From: Gemmatimonadota bacterium
GTDB lineage: Bacteria > Gemmatimonadota > Gemmatimonadetes > Longimicrobiales > Gaopeijiaceae
Direction: 5' to 3'
Assembly (NCBI GenBank): GCA_028873595.1
Contig: JAPPOV010000030.1
Span: forward strand, 93,957-157,956
Length of the DNA: 64,000 bases
Shown: positions 28,910 to 37,541 of the stretch, piece after piece
How the letters are laid out: every line of letters begins with the position of its first letter
Position numbering within the stretch: position 1 is the first letter of the stretch
Position numbers and translations under genes: made by a program
The notes under the pieces: model-generated
Seen by the model: only the letters and a program-made list of their open reading frames with translations
Databases searched by the model: none
What the model was told of the DNA's origin: nothing

Positions 28910-30658
28910 TTGAGCCACAAGGCCTTAGCGCGAAAGCATCGACCTCGCTCCTTCTCGGAGGTGGCGACCCAGGAGCACGTCTCCGAAACGCTTCGAAGGG
29001 CTGTTGCGACTGATCGCGTTGGTCATGCCTATCTCTTCTGCGGTCCGCGGGGTGTGGGAAAGACCACGCTGGCCCGCGTACTCGCCATGGCACTCAACTG
29101 TCCCAAGCGTACGGACGGGGGCGAGCCGTGCGGCGAGTGCGAGTCGTGCACGCGGATCTGGGGCGGGCACACGGCCTTGGACGTTGTCGAGATCGATGCC
29201 GCGTCCAACCGTGGTGTCGATGACGCCCGGGATCTTCGTGAACGGGCGATGTACGCCCCCTCTGCCGAGGGGCGCACGAAGGTCTACATCGTCGACGAGG
29301 CCCACATGCTCACGCGGGAGGCATGGAACGCTCTCCTGAAGATCCTCGAGGAGCCGCCCCCACGCGTCATCTTCGTCTTCGCAACGACCGAGCCCCAGAA
29401 GATCCAGCAGGCTGCAGCCCCGATTCTATCCCGGTGCCAGCGCTTCGACTTCCGACGCATCGGGGTGCTCGACATCGTTGCGCGCCTCTCGATCGTCCTG
29501 GCCGAAGAGGGGGCCCAGGCACCGGAGGACGCCCTGAGGATCATCGCCAGAAAGGCGGACGGGGGGATGCGTGACGCTCTTTCGCTTCTCGACCAGGTCA
29601 TCTCGCTGACGGGTGGGGAGATCGACCTCGACTCGGTGCGGCGTGTTCTGGGCCTCGTCGAGGACGAGCGGTACCTCGAGCTCGTCGATGTACTCCGCGA
29701 CAGTCGTCACGATGCGGTCTTCGGACTCGTTCAAAGCCTGGTGGACGAGGGCTATGATCTGGTCGAGTTCTACCACGGCCTTCTGGACGTGCTTCGGACC
29801 ATGCTGCGGTTGAGGTTGTCCCCGGATGCCGACGTCGACGTTCAGGAAGACATCCGGACGCAGTTATCAGAGCGCGCCTCGGCCTTCGCTCCCGGTGACC
29901 TCGTCCGCATGCTCTCCGCTGCCGCCGACCTCGAAAGTCGGGGCTCTCTTCGCCGCAGTCCGAACCCCCGCCTACCCATCGAGATGCTCCTGCTGCGTAT
30001 GAGCTTCCTCGATCGAACCGTCGCACTGGAAGAGCTCATCGGGGCTCTGGGTGGCGCGCCTCCGTCGAATGGAGGGGCCGGATCCGCCGGATCGAACGGG
30101 GGGGCTGGGACGTCCGGGCCTCCCGCAAGTGGTTCGGTTCCAGGGAATGCGACTTCGAGTGCTTCCGACCCCGAGTCGACGACGGCCGCATCGGCGTCCC
30201 CGGAAGAACCGGTCGAGCCGAAGGCTTCCGAGGCGCTCGAGGCCGTTGCCCGAGAAGAGCCCACGAACCCCGAGCCCGTCGTACCCACCGAGGACATCCG
30301 GGAAGCGTGGCGCCGCTGGCTCGACTCCGGACGAGGCATGCCACCGGGGCTCAGCCCGTTTCTTCACTCGGCTGCCGTGTCGGAAGACGATACCGGGGCA
30401 CTCGTGATTACGCCGCTGCCAGGTCCGGCGGTGGACCGGCTTGGGCAGGCCACGGTGATCGAGGCAATCCGAGAAGGGATGACTCCGTTTCTGGGGCGCC
30501 GCCCGGTGTTGCGCGTGGATGCTCCGAACAGCGATCGGGCACGCCCCGATCGCATTAGCCGGGAGGAAGTTCACGCGGATACGCTGAAGGCCCTGTATCG
30601 CCAGGAACCGCGTCTCGAACGGGCGGTAGAAGAACTCGATCTGGAACTCATGGAGTAA
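28910..30658 (+). CDS. dnaX: DNA polymerase III subunit gamma/tau
   Basis: 582-aa clamp-loader ATPase. It begins with SHKALARKHRPRSFSEV, Walker A CGPRGVGKTTLARVLA, a four-Cys zinc module (CPKRTDGGEPCGECESC), Walker B IVDEAHMLTREAWNALLKIL and the SRC arginine-finger motif PILSRCQRF. Domain III follows, then a low-complexity Gly/Ser/Ala/Pro/Glu linker (about residues 385-460) and a tau-like C-terminal domain. The start is TTG at 28910; no better ATG or GTG preserves the N-terminal motif. I see no A-rich slippery site that would produce a separate gamma form. It is followed 10 nt later by ybaB, the common dnaX-ybaB-recR order. Confidence 0.95.
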   Translation: MSHKALARKHRPRSFSEVATQEHVSETLRRAVATDRVGHAYLFCGPRGVGKTTLARVLAMALNCPKRTDGGEPCGECESCTRIWGGHTALDVVEIDAASNRGVDDARDLRERAMYAPSAEGRTKVYIVDEAHMLTREAWNALLKILEEPPPRVIFVFATTEPQKIQQAAAPILSRCQRFDFRRIGVLDIVARLSIVLAEEGAQAPEDALRIIARKADGGMRDALSLLDQVISLTGGEIDLDSVRRVLGLVEDERYLELVDVLRDSRHDAVFGLVQSLVDEGYDLVEFYHGLLDVLRTMLRLRLSPDADVDVQEDIRTQLSERASAFAPGDLVRMLSAAADLESRGSLRRSPNPRLPIEMLLLRMSFLDRTVALEELIGALGGAPPSNGGAGSAGSNGGAGTSGPPASGSVPGNATSSASDPESTTAASASPEEPVEPKASEALEAVAREEPTNPEPVVPTEDIREAWRRWLDSGRGMPPGLSPFLHSAAVSEDDTGALVITPLPGPAVDRLGQATVIEAIREGMTPFLGRRPVLRVDAPNSDRARPDRISREEVHADTLKALYRQEPRLERAVEELDLELME

Positions 30659-30667
30659 GGTGCGGGA

Positions 30668-30994
30668 ATGACGGACCTCTCTCAGCTCATGCAACTCAGT
30701 CAGAAGCTTCAGGCGAGAATGGCGGAGCTACAGGAGAATCTCGAGTCGACGTCCGTTTCCGCGTCGTCCGGTGGCGGCATGGTCACGGTAACGGTCGACG
30801 GAAGAGGGCATGCCAAACGAGTTCAGATCGATCCAACCTGTGTGGACTCACGAGATGTAGAAATGCTCGAAGACCTCGTCTTGGCCGCGATCAGCGAAGC
30901 GCAGAACAAGGCTCAGAACGAATATGAAGCGGAGATGCGGAAGGCCACGGGTGGACTTCCGATGAACATCCCGGGTCTGCCCAAGCTCTTCTGA
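30668..30994 (+). CDS. ybaB: Nucleoid-associated protein YbaB/EbfC
   Basis: 108-aa DNA-binding protein that dimerises into a tweezer-like shape. Visible family features are the N-terminal helix (LMQLSQKLQARMAELQENLE), SGGGMVTVTVDGRGHAKRVQ, the DVEMLEDLVLAAISEAQNKA helix and the C-terminal MNIPGLPKLF. It lies between dnaX and recR as in many bacteria. Confidence 0.96.
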   Translation: MTDLSQLMQLSQKLQARMAELQENLESTSVSASSGGGMVTVTVDGRGHAKRVQIDPTCVDSRDVEMLEDLVLAAISEAQNKAQNEYEAEMRKATGGLPMNIPGLPKLF

Positions 30995-31004
30995 CGCGCG
31001 CGCC

Positions 31005-31598
31005 ATGTCGGCGATTGATCGTCTTTCCGACGAGTTCTCCCGTCTCCCGGGAATCGGCTCGAAGACCGCTCTGCGTCTTGTCCACCACCTCATGAAGGCA
31101 TCGAAGGACGACACACGGCGTCTGGCTCGTGCTCTGGTGGATGTGGCGGACAAAGTGCGCGCCTGTGACGTATGCGGGAACTTCTCCGAGCACGATCTTT
31201 GTGAGATCTGCTCGAACCCGCGACGCGACGTGTCCGTGCTTTGCGTGGTGGAAGAAGCCTACGAAGTCGGTGCCATCGAGCGTACCGGACAGTTTCGTGG
31301 GCTTTTCCACGTTCTTGGCGGACGCCTCTCTCCCCTGGACGGGATCGGGCCGGACGAACTCAACGTTGCGACACTCTTGCGGCGGATTGACGGATCGAGG
31401 GGTGAGATCCGGGAAGTGATCATCGCGACGAACGCGAGTGTAGAAGGGGAGGCGACGTCCGTGTTCCTGGAACAGGAGATCAGCCCTATGGGGCCGCGCG
31501 TTACGCGCCTCGCCCGCGGGATTCCGGTGGGCAGTGATCTGGAATACGTTGATGGAACGACGATCGCGCAGGCGTTGGCTGGCCGACGGGAAATGTGA
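31005..31598 (+). CDS. recR: Recombination protein RecR
   Basis: 197-aa DNA-gap-repair protein that works with RecO and RecF to load RecA. It has the helix-hairpin-helix region LPGIGSKTALRLVHHLMK, a four-Cys zinc finger (CDVCGNFSEHDLCEICSNP) and a Toprim domain from VLCVVEEAYEVGAIERTG to FHVLGGRLSPLDGIGPDEL, ending in ARGIPVGSDLEYVDGTTIAQ. All are intact. Confidence 0.97.
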   Translation: MSAIDRLSDEFSRLPGIGSKTALRLVHHLMKASKDDTRRLARALVDVADKVRACDVCGNFSEHDLCEICSNPRRDVSVLCVVEEAYEVGAIERTGQFRGLFHVLGGRLSPLDGIGPDELNVATLLRRIDGSRGEIREVIIATNASVEGEATSVFLEQEISPMGPRVTRLARGIPVGSDLEYVDGTTIAQALAGRREM

Positions 31599-31915
31599 AC
31601 ATGGACAGGAGTCTGAAGACCGCAGGGTTAACGGTGCTCGCGGCCGCGGCCGCGGGGGCGATCGCAGCCATGATCATTCGTGGTCAGATCACCCGGCACC
31701 AGCGCGACCTGTTTTCGCCACGGGCCTTTCAGAGGCTCGCTGCGTTGGGGCATATCAGCCGAGAGCCGGCGTCGGTGGATCTGATTCGACTCCTGCTCGA
31801 CTTCATCTCCTGGGAGCCGAGGCAGATGCTCCGCGATCGTGCTCAGGCGGTCGTGGATCGCATGCTCGACGATGTAGAGCGGTTGGGGATCGAAGCTCGA
31901 GCGAATTCCGCCTGA
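31595..31915 (+). CDS. Small hypothetical protein with N-terminal membrane helix
   Basis: 106-aa protein that I do not recognise. A hydrophobic, Ala-rich N-terminal helix (AGLTVLAAAAAGAIAAMII) is followed by a soluble helical part. The GTG start overlaps the recR stop (GTGA); an ATG two codons later is equally possible. In many genomes a roadblock-domain mglB gene sits before mglA, but this sequence does not look like a roadblock domain. The 170 nt after it hold no gene; a TAGCGT six nt before the mglA ATG is the only promoter-like element I see there. Confidence 0.65.
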   Translation: MNMDRSLKTAGLTVLAAAAAGAIAAMIIRGQITRHQRDLFSPRAFQRLAALGHISREPASVDLIRLLLDFISWEPRQMLRDRAQAVVDRMLDDVERLGIEARANSA

Positions 31916-32085
31916 CTCGGGGGAACCTTGCCCCTCTAGGCGGGCATGCCGAAGTTACGTGCCGAAGCCCATTCATGGGTGTCGAGCGCCGTGCTCCCTG
32001 CTTCTGGCGCGTGCCCCAACCCGTTGAGCGACTGAGAGATCCTGTGGATTCACGCTTCACAAGTTTGGGGAGGTAGCGTCGACCT

Positions 32086-32664
32086 ATGTCGATGATCAAC
32101 TACGCCTCGCGTGAGATCAACTGCAAGATCGTGTACTACGGTACCGGGCTTGGCGGTAAGACCACGAATCTCGAGTACATCTACTCACGAGTGAATCCTG
32201 ATACGAAGGGGAAGATGATTTCCCTCGCGACGGAGACGGAACGGACGCTCTTCTTTGACTTTCTCCCGATCGACCTTGGCGAAGTTCGTGGGTTCAAGAC
32301 GCGTTTCCACCTGTACACCGTGCCCGGGCAGGTCTACTACAACGCCAGCCGTCGTCTCATCCTGAAAGGTGTGGACGGTCTGGTTTTTGTCGCCGACTCT
32401 CAGGCATCCCGGGCCGAGGCGAACATCGAGTCGATGCACAACCTCTACGAGAACCTGGAAACGCACGGGTACGATCTCGAGACGATTCCGTTCGCGATTC
32501 AATACAACAAGCGCGATATGGACAACATTCTCTCTCCCGAAGAGCTCCGTGCGCAGATCAACCCGATGGGCGTGCCGGACTTCGAGGGCATCGCGATCAC
32601 GGGCGAGGGTGTTTTCGAGACGCTGTCCTGCGTCAGCAAGATGGTCGTCGAGGGGCTGGCCTGA
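32086..32664 (+). CDS. mglA: MglA-type Ras-like GTPase
   Basis: 192-aa small GTPase of the MglA group, the prokaryotic Ras-like switch that sets cell polarity in Myxococcus and Thermus. Motifs are the P-loop [17 protein letters not shown], switch I/II region with [16 protein letters not shown] and the guanine-specificity motif QYNKRDM. Length is normal for the group. No mglB neighbour is present. GGGGAGG lies 12 nt before the ATG, farther than ideal. Confidence 0.92.
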   Translation: MSMINYASREINCKIVYYGTGLGGKTTNLEYIYSRVNPDTKGKMISLATETERTLFFDFLPIDLGEVRGFKTRFHLYTVPGQVYYNASRRLILKGVDGLVFVADSQASRAEANIESMHNLYENLETHGYDLETIPFAIQYNKRDMDNILSPEELRAQINPMGVPDFEGIAITGEGVFETLSCVSKMVVEGLA

Positions 32665-32680
32665 ACTGAGCGATACGCCC

Positions 32681-33346
32681 ATGGAAGCCCAAGAGCCGGG
32701 TGCTCGGACCAGCCGGATCAACCTTCCCAATGTCATCACGGTCGGACGGATCTTACTGTGTCCGGTCCTTTTCGTGCTGGCGATGTCCATGAACACCACC
32801 GCCCGCTTCGCGGCAGTCGCGCTCTTTACCCTGGCGGGGCTGTCGGACATCCTCGACGGTTACCTGGCTCGGCGGGACAACCTCGTCACCGACATGGGGA
32901 AACTTCTGGATCCCATTGCGGACAAGCTTCTCCTTGTGGTCACGTTGGTTCCCGTGTACCTGATCTCGCACCGAGGAGGCTCGTTCGACGGTCTTCCGTG
33001 GATCGGGCCTCTCCCGTTCTGGGTGCTCCTCGTGATCTTCGGTCGTGAACTCTTCATCACGGTCTTTCGGGCATATGCGGCCCGGAACGGGGTCGTCATT
33101 GCCGCGGGATGGTCCGGCAAGCGGAAGGCGATGTTCCAGATGTTCTTCATCGGCGGTGCGCTTCTATGGTTCCCGCTCATCCAGGTCGGCGTTTCGGCTG
33201 GATGGAACAGCGGGTCCTGGCGCTTCCTTTCTGTGGGCCTCCAGTGGTGGGTGGTGATCAACTTGGCGCTTGCGGTGCTGCTGACGGTTTACTCGCTCAT
33301 CGACTACCTCTGGTCGTATCGGACCGTCGTCGGAATTCGGGACTGA
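32681..33346 (+). CDS. pgsA: CDP-diacylglycerol--glycerol-3-phosphate 3-phosphatidyltransferase
   Basis: 221-aa membrane enzyme making phosphatidylglycerol phosphate. The CDP-alcohol phosphotransferase signature appears as SDILDGYLARRDNLVTDMGK followed by LLDPIADK, matching DGxxARx8GxxxDxxxD. It has about five hydrophobic helices and starts LPNVITVGRILLCPVLFVLA as in PgsA. I place the start at ATG 32681, since earlier in-frame codons run through mglA in another frame. Confidence 0.93.
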   Translation: MEAQEPGARTSRINLPNVITVGRILLCPVLFVLAMSMNTTARFAAVALFTLAGLSDILDGYLARRDNLVTDMGKLLDPIADKLLLVVTLVPVYLISHRGGSFDGLPWIGPLPFWVLLVIFGRELFITVFRAYAARNGVVIAAGWSGKRKAMFQMFFIGGALLWFPLIQVGVSAGWNSGSWRFLSVGLQWWVVINLALAVLLTVYSLIDYLWSYRTVVGIRD

Positions 33347-33347
33347 C

Positions 33348-34643
33348 ATGACACTGGGCGCACCGAGCGCCGCCGTCGTCTCGGTCGGCAATGAGCTCCT
33401 CTTCGGAGAGACGGTGGACACCAACGCCGCTTGGCTCGGGCGAGCCCTGTCCGCGTTCGGTATTCCTGTCACGCGAAGGTTCACCGTCGGTGACGTCGCG
33501 GAAGAGATCGAGTGGGCTGTACGTGACGCGACGGCCGTCGCCGATCTCGTGCTGATTACGGGAGGCCTCGGCCCGACGCCTGACGACCTCACGAAGTCCG
33601 TCGTGGCGAACACGTTTGGCCTCGACCTCATCTTCGATCAAGAGGTCTTCAGAGCGCTGCGGAGCAGGTACACGGAGCGAGGACTCGACGACGTGCCCGT
33701 CTCGGCGTACGGCCAGGCCGAGGTACCGGAAGGCGCGACGACACTCGAGAATCCGGAGGGGACAGCCCCCGGCATTCTGCTTCGCGTCCCGGACGCGATC
33801 GTCGTCCTTCTACCGGGAGTGCCGCGCGAACTGCAGGCCATTGTGGAGGGCGCTCTTCGGCCGTATCTGGTCTCGCTTCAGCCGGGCGAGGGGGAGCGGA
33901 TATGGCATCATGTGGTTCATACAACCGGCATTGCCGAGTCTCGTCTTACTCTTCGCATCGAGGAACGTCTAGCCGAGTTAGACGACGGTGTTCGAGGTCG
34001 TGTCGGGCTAGCGTATCTGCCGGATCTGCACGGGGTCGATTTGCGGTTTTCCGCGCACGGGGCCTCTCAGGACGAGGCGATGAGCCACATCATGCCATGC
34101 CTCGAGGCGATCGAGGATGTAGTGTCACCATACCGCTTCGAGGCGGCTTCGGGCGACCTGGCCGAGGCGGTCTGCCAGGCGCTCCGTGAGCGTAACCTGA
34201 CCATCGCGACGGCCGAGAGTTGCACCGGGGGGCTCATCGCCAAACGGCTGACCGACACCCCCGGCTCCTCGGATGTGTTCATCGGCGGCGTCGTCGCGTA
34301 TTCGAACGACGTAAAGGTCGAGCACGTCGGGGTGCTGGTGAGCGATATCGAGTACCATGGCTCGGTCTCGGAGCCTGTGGCCAGACAGCTTGCCCACGGC
34401 ATTGCGCGGCGATTCGGAGCAGATGTCGGGGTAGGGGTCACGGGGGTAGCAGGTCCGGGAGGTGGAAGTGAAGAAAAGCCGATTGGAACCGTATGGATTG
34501 CCACATGCGTAGGAGGTGATGTCCAGGCATTCGCAGGTCGGTATTCCGGTGACCGGGCCGCCGTGCGCGCTCGAGCTGGACAGGCGGCACTGGCTGCAGT
34601 GCACCGTCGGCTGGTGGATGCAGGGAGAGGGCTGAACCCATGA
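33348..34643 (+). CDS. cinA: CinA: damage-inducible protein with nicotinamide-nucleotide amidase domain
   Basis: 431-aa two-domain protein. The N-terminal MoCF/COG1058 domain starts AAVVSVGNELLFGETVDTNA and includes LITGGLGPTPDDLT and VLLPGVPREL. The C-terminal PncC-type domain (from about residue 270) has IATAESCTGGLIAKRLTDTP and VGVTGVAGPGGGSEEKPIGT, which deamidates nicotinamide mononucleotide for NAD salvage. It follows pgsA by 1 nt, a very common pair. Confidence 0.95.
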   Translation: MTLGAPSAAVVSVGNELLFGETVDTNAAWLGRALSAFGIPVTRRFTVGDVAEEIEWAVRDATAVADLVLITGGLGPTPDDLTKSVVANTFGLDLIFDQEVFRALRSRYTERGLDDVPVSAYGQAEVPEGATTLENPEGTAPGILLRVPDAIVVLLPGVPRELQAIVEGALRPYLVSLQPGEGERIWHHVVHTTGIAESRLTLRIEERLAELDDGVRGRVGLAYLPDLHGVDLRFSAHGASQDEAMSHIMPCLEAIEDVVSPYRFEAASGDLAEAVCQALRERNLTIATAESCTGGLIAKRLTDTPGSSDVFIGGVVAYSNDVKVEHVGVLVSDIEYHGSVSEPVARQLAHGIARRFGADVGVGVTGVAGPGGGSEEKPIGTVWIATCVGGDVQAFAGRYSGDRAAVRARAGQAALAAVHRRLVDAGRGLNP

Positions 34644-34695
34644 CAGACCCTGTAGTATCTTTCGCTTCGCCCAACCCGCGACCCATGGTCAAAGA

Positions 34696-35298
34696 ATGAC
34701 GGACGCGTACATCGAAAACGAGCAGGACGAGACGGTCGAGTCAGTGGAACAGCAGGCTGGCGTGGCTGAGGACATGACAGACGACAACGGGCCTGCCCAT
34801 GCAGAGATCGATCCGAACGTGGCCGACTCGGCGGGTGACGCCGACGAGGTCGGTCAGCTCCAGGAAGAGTTCGAGGCACTCAACGATCGGCACCTCCGGC
34901 TCGTGGCTGAGTTCAACAATTTTCGACGACGCTCAGAACAGGAGCGCATGAGCGCCTGGTCTCGGGCGCAGGCGGGTCTGGTCGAGAAGTTTCTCGATGT
35001 ACTCGACGATCTTCATCGGGTGGCCGATCTGGACCTGTCGAACGCCACGGTCGAGGCGATCATGGAGGGGATCGATCTGGTGGAACGGAAGTTCGTCCGA
35101 GCACTCGAAGAGGCGAACGTCGAGATGATCGATCCGACCGATGAGACGTTCGATCCAGAGCGCATGGAAGCGATGATGCGTGTTCCGGCGGAGTCCGATG
35201 AGCAGGTCGACAAGGTCGCGCAGGTCTTCCAGAAGGGATATTCGCTCAAGGGCATCCTCGTGCGGCCAGCCCGCGTGAGCGTGTACACCCAGGGCTGA
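34696..35298 (+). CDS. grpE: Nucleotide exchange factor GrpE
   Basis: 200-aa cochaperone that releases ADP from DnaK. An acidic disordered N-terminus of about 50 residues precedes the long helix (LQEEFEALNDRHLRLVAEFN, NFRRRSEQER) and the C-terminal beta domain (VAQVFQKGYSLKGILVRPAR VSV). It sits 7 nt before dnaJ; dnaK is not in the window and no HrcA CIRCE repeat is visible upstream. Confidence 0.95.
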   Translation: MTDAYIENEQDETVESVEQQAGVAEDMTDDNGPAHAEIDPNVADSAGDADEVGQLQEEFEALNDRHLRLVAEFNNFRRRSEQERMSAWSRAQAGLVEKFLDVLDDLHRVADLDLSNATVEAIMEGIDLVERKFVRALEEANVEMIDPTDETFDPERMEAMMRVPAESDEQVDKVAQVFQKGYSLKGILVRPARVSVYTQG

Positions 35299-35305
35299 GG
35301 CACCG

Positions 35306-36457
35306 ATGGCGGCGGCGGGGCAGGCAAAGGACTTCTACAAGGTCCTCGGTGTCTCGGAGAAGGCCGACGGAGACGAAATCAAGAAGGCCTATCGGAAACT
35401 TGCGAAGAGGTACCATCCGGACGCGAACCAGGGAGACGTGAAGGCCGCCGAGCGCTTCAAGGAAATCGGTGAGGCGTATTCGGTCCTGAGCGATGCGCAG
35501 AAGCGAAAGCAGTACGACCAGATGCGAAAGCTCGGATCGTTCGGGTTCGGCTCACGGGCGGGTTCTCGCCCTCCTGGAGGTGGCGGAGCTGAACAGAACA
35601 TCTCCTTCGAGGACTTCCAGGGCGGGTTCGGAAACATCTCCGACCTCTTTTCCTCGCTCTTCGATCTTGGCAAGAAGGGCCCGGACGGAGCACCCGGAGC
35701 CGGTTCGACCGGTCAGCGGCGCACCTCGCCCCGCCGGAAGGGAGAAAACGTCGAGTACGTCGTCGAGATCCCCTTCCTCACGGCGGCCAGGGGCGGGAAG
35801 ATCTCGGTCGAGGTCGCGATCACCGAGGATTGTGCGACGTGTGGCGGGGATGGTGCCAAGCCCGGCACCTCGGTCAGGCGATGTGAGGAGTGCAAGGGGA
35901 CAGGAAGCATTTCATTCGGCCAGGGTGGCTTCGCGGTGAAGCGACCATGCCCCGCGTGTTTCGGTCGCGGGAAGCTTCCTGAGACGCCGTGTGCCTCATG
36001 CTCGGGACGAGGTGCGGTCCGGCAGCGCCGAAAGATCTCTCTGAACGTCCGCTCGGGTGTCGAGACCGGAACGAAGGTTCGGTTGTCGGGTCAGGGAGAA
36101 CGTGGACGGGCCGGAGGCCCTCCGGGCGACCTGATTATCACGTACAAGGTCAAGCCGCATCGGTTCTTCAAGCGCGATGGGCTGAATGTCCACGTCAGCG
36201 TTCCGATCAACATCGTGCAGGCAACGCTGGGCTCGAAGATCCGCGTCCGCACGATCTCCGGAAAGCGCGTCGTGCTGACCATCCCCGAGGGAACCCAGTC
36301 CGGAACCAAGTTTCGAATCCGCAAGCAGGGGATCGAAAAGGGGGACCGCATCGGCGATCAGTACGTGGAAGTCGTTGTGTCCGTACCGGACCAGCTCTCG
36401 GACGAGGACCGCAAGGCGATGGAAGAGTTCGCAGAAGCCAGCGGACTCAAGCACTGA
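35306..36457 (+). CDS. dnaJ: Chaperone protein DnaJ
   Basis: 383-aa type I J-protein. The J domain has the HPD tripeptide in AKRYHPDANQGD, then a Gly/Phe-rich segment (about residues 80-130). The zinc centre has four CxxCxGxG-like repeats: CATCGGDG, CEECKGTG, CPACFGRG and CASCSGRG. The C-terminal substrate-binding domains are complete (VKPHRFFKRDGLNVHVSVPI). The tail is short. It is convergent with mnmA, with 16 nt between stops. Confidence 0.96.
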   Translation: MAAAGQAKDFYKVLGVSEKADGDEIKKAYRKLAKRYHPDANQGDVKAAERFKEIGEAYSVLSDAQKRKQYDQMRKLGSFGFGSRAGSRPPGGGGAEQNISFEDFQGGFGNISDLFSSLFDLGKKGPDGAPGAGSTGQRRTSPRRKGENVEYVVEIPFLTAARGGKISVEVAITEDCATCGGDGAKPGTSVRRCEECKGTGSISFGQGGFAVKRPCPACFGRGKLPETPCASCSGRGAVRQRRKISLNVRSGVETGTKVRLSGQGERGRAGGPPGDLIITYKVKPHRFFKRDGLNVHVSVPINIVQATLGSKIRVRTISGKRVVLTIPEGTQSGTKFRIRKQGIEKGDRIGDQYVEVVVSVPDQLSDEDRKAMEEFAEASGLKH

Positions 36458-36473
36458 CCGCGCTTTCGGGGGG

Positions 36474-37541
36474 CTAGACGATCCGCCCGCCTCCGAGGAC
36501 GCGGTCGCCGTTGAAGAGGACGGCGGACTGGCCGGGTGTGATCGCACGTTGTGCGTCGCCGAGAGCCAACCTCATCTCACCTCCCGTGACGTCTACCACG
36601 GTGGCTTGGACCGCGGGGGCGCGATAGCGCAGTTGGACTCGGACCGCATCACCCGGTGAGGGTGTGTCGGTGAGCCAGTTCAGCTCCCGAACCGCCACCG
36701 CAGACCCGAAAAGTTCGTCACGCGTCCCTACGACAACCTCTTTCGTCTCCGGCCGAACTTCGATGACGAACATCGGTTCCGGAAATCCACCTCCGAGCCC
36801 CCGACGCTGACCTACGGTGAAGCCGGCGAATCCGGAATGCTCTCCGACGAGGGTTCCGTCCGCACGGACGATCGTGCCCGGCTCGAGCGCGGGGTGCACA
36901 GGACCGAGGCGCTTTCGCAGCAGGTCTCGGTAGTCTCCCGTCGGAACGAAGCAGATTTCCTGGGACTCGGGTTTGTCCGCCGTAGTGAGTTCCAGCGTAC
37001 GTGCTCGCTCTCGGACCTTGGATTTCGTCAATTCTCCCACAGGGAAGAGCAGCTTCGGAAGCATTTCCTGAGGGAGGCCCCACAGGAAGTACGACTGGTC
37101 CTTCCCGTCATCGAGGCCGCGAAGCAGAGCGGTCCCTTCGTCACTGTGGGTCACGCGCACATAGTGTCCCGTTGCGATCCGGTCGCATCCGAGGGCGTGC
37201 CCGCGGGCGAGCAAATCCCGGAATTTCGTATTGGAATTGCAGCGGACACATGGGTTCGGCGTGCGCCCACGCGCGTACTCGGAGACGAAGTCGTCAATCA
37301 CGTCTCGCGTGAAATCTTCTTCGACATCGAAGACGTAGTGCGGAATCCCGAGGGTCGAGGCGACGCGCTTTGCGTCCATGATCCCGTCGAGGCCACAACA
37401 GGTCTTCCCGTGGGCGGGAATATCCGAGTAGCAGAAGGTCTTCATCGTTACACCGATGACCTCATGTCCCTCGTCCACGAGAAGCGCGGCGGCTACGGAC
37501 GAGTCGACGCCACCCGACATCGCGACCAGAACGCGGCTCAT
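36474..37541 (-). CDS. mnmA: tRNA-specific 2-thiouridylase MnmA
   Basis: 355-aa enzyme that thiolates U34 of Lys, Glu and Gln tRNAs. It has the PP-loop VLVAMSGGVDSSVAAALL, the first catalytic Cys in TPNPCVRCN, LRGLDDGKDQSYFLWGLPQE and the second catalytic Cys in KPESQEICFVPTG. Its start overlaps the stop of the upstream cysteine desulfurase gene by 4 nt, so sulfur donor and acceptor are made together. The tRNA-Gln(UUG) in this window is a predicted substrate. Confidence 0.96.
   Translation of the reverse strand: MSRVLVAMSGGVDSSVAAALLVDEGHEVIGVTMKTFCYSDIPAHGKTCCGLDGIMDAKRVASTLGIPHYVFDVEEDFTRDVIDDFVSEYARGRTPNPCVRCNSNTKFRDLLARGHALGCDRIATGHYVRVTHSDEGTALLRGLDDGKDQSYFLWGLPQEMLPKLLFPVGELTKSKVRERARTLELTTADKPESQEICFVPTGDYRDLLRKRLGPVHPALEPGTIVRADGTLVGEHSGFAGFTVGQRRGLGGGFPEPMFVIEVRPETKEVVVGTRDELFGSAVAVRELNWLTDTPSPGDAVRVQLRYRAPAVQATVVDVTGGEMRLALGDAQRAITPGQSAVLFNGDRVLGGGRIV

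Noticed and set aside
28910..30658. Programmed frameshift in dnaX giving a gamma form
   Set aside because: I find no A-rich slippery heptamer in frame with a downstream hairpin.
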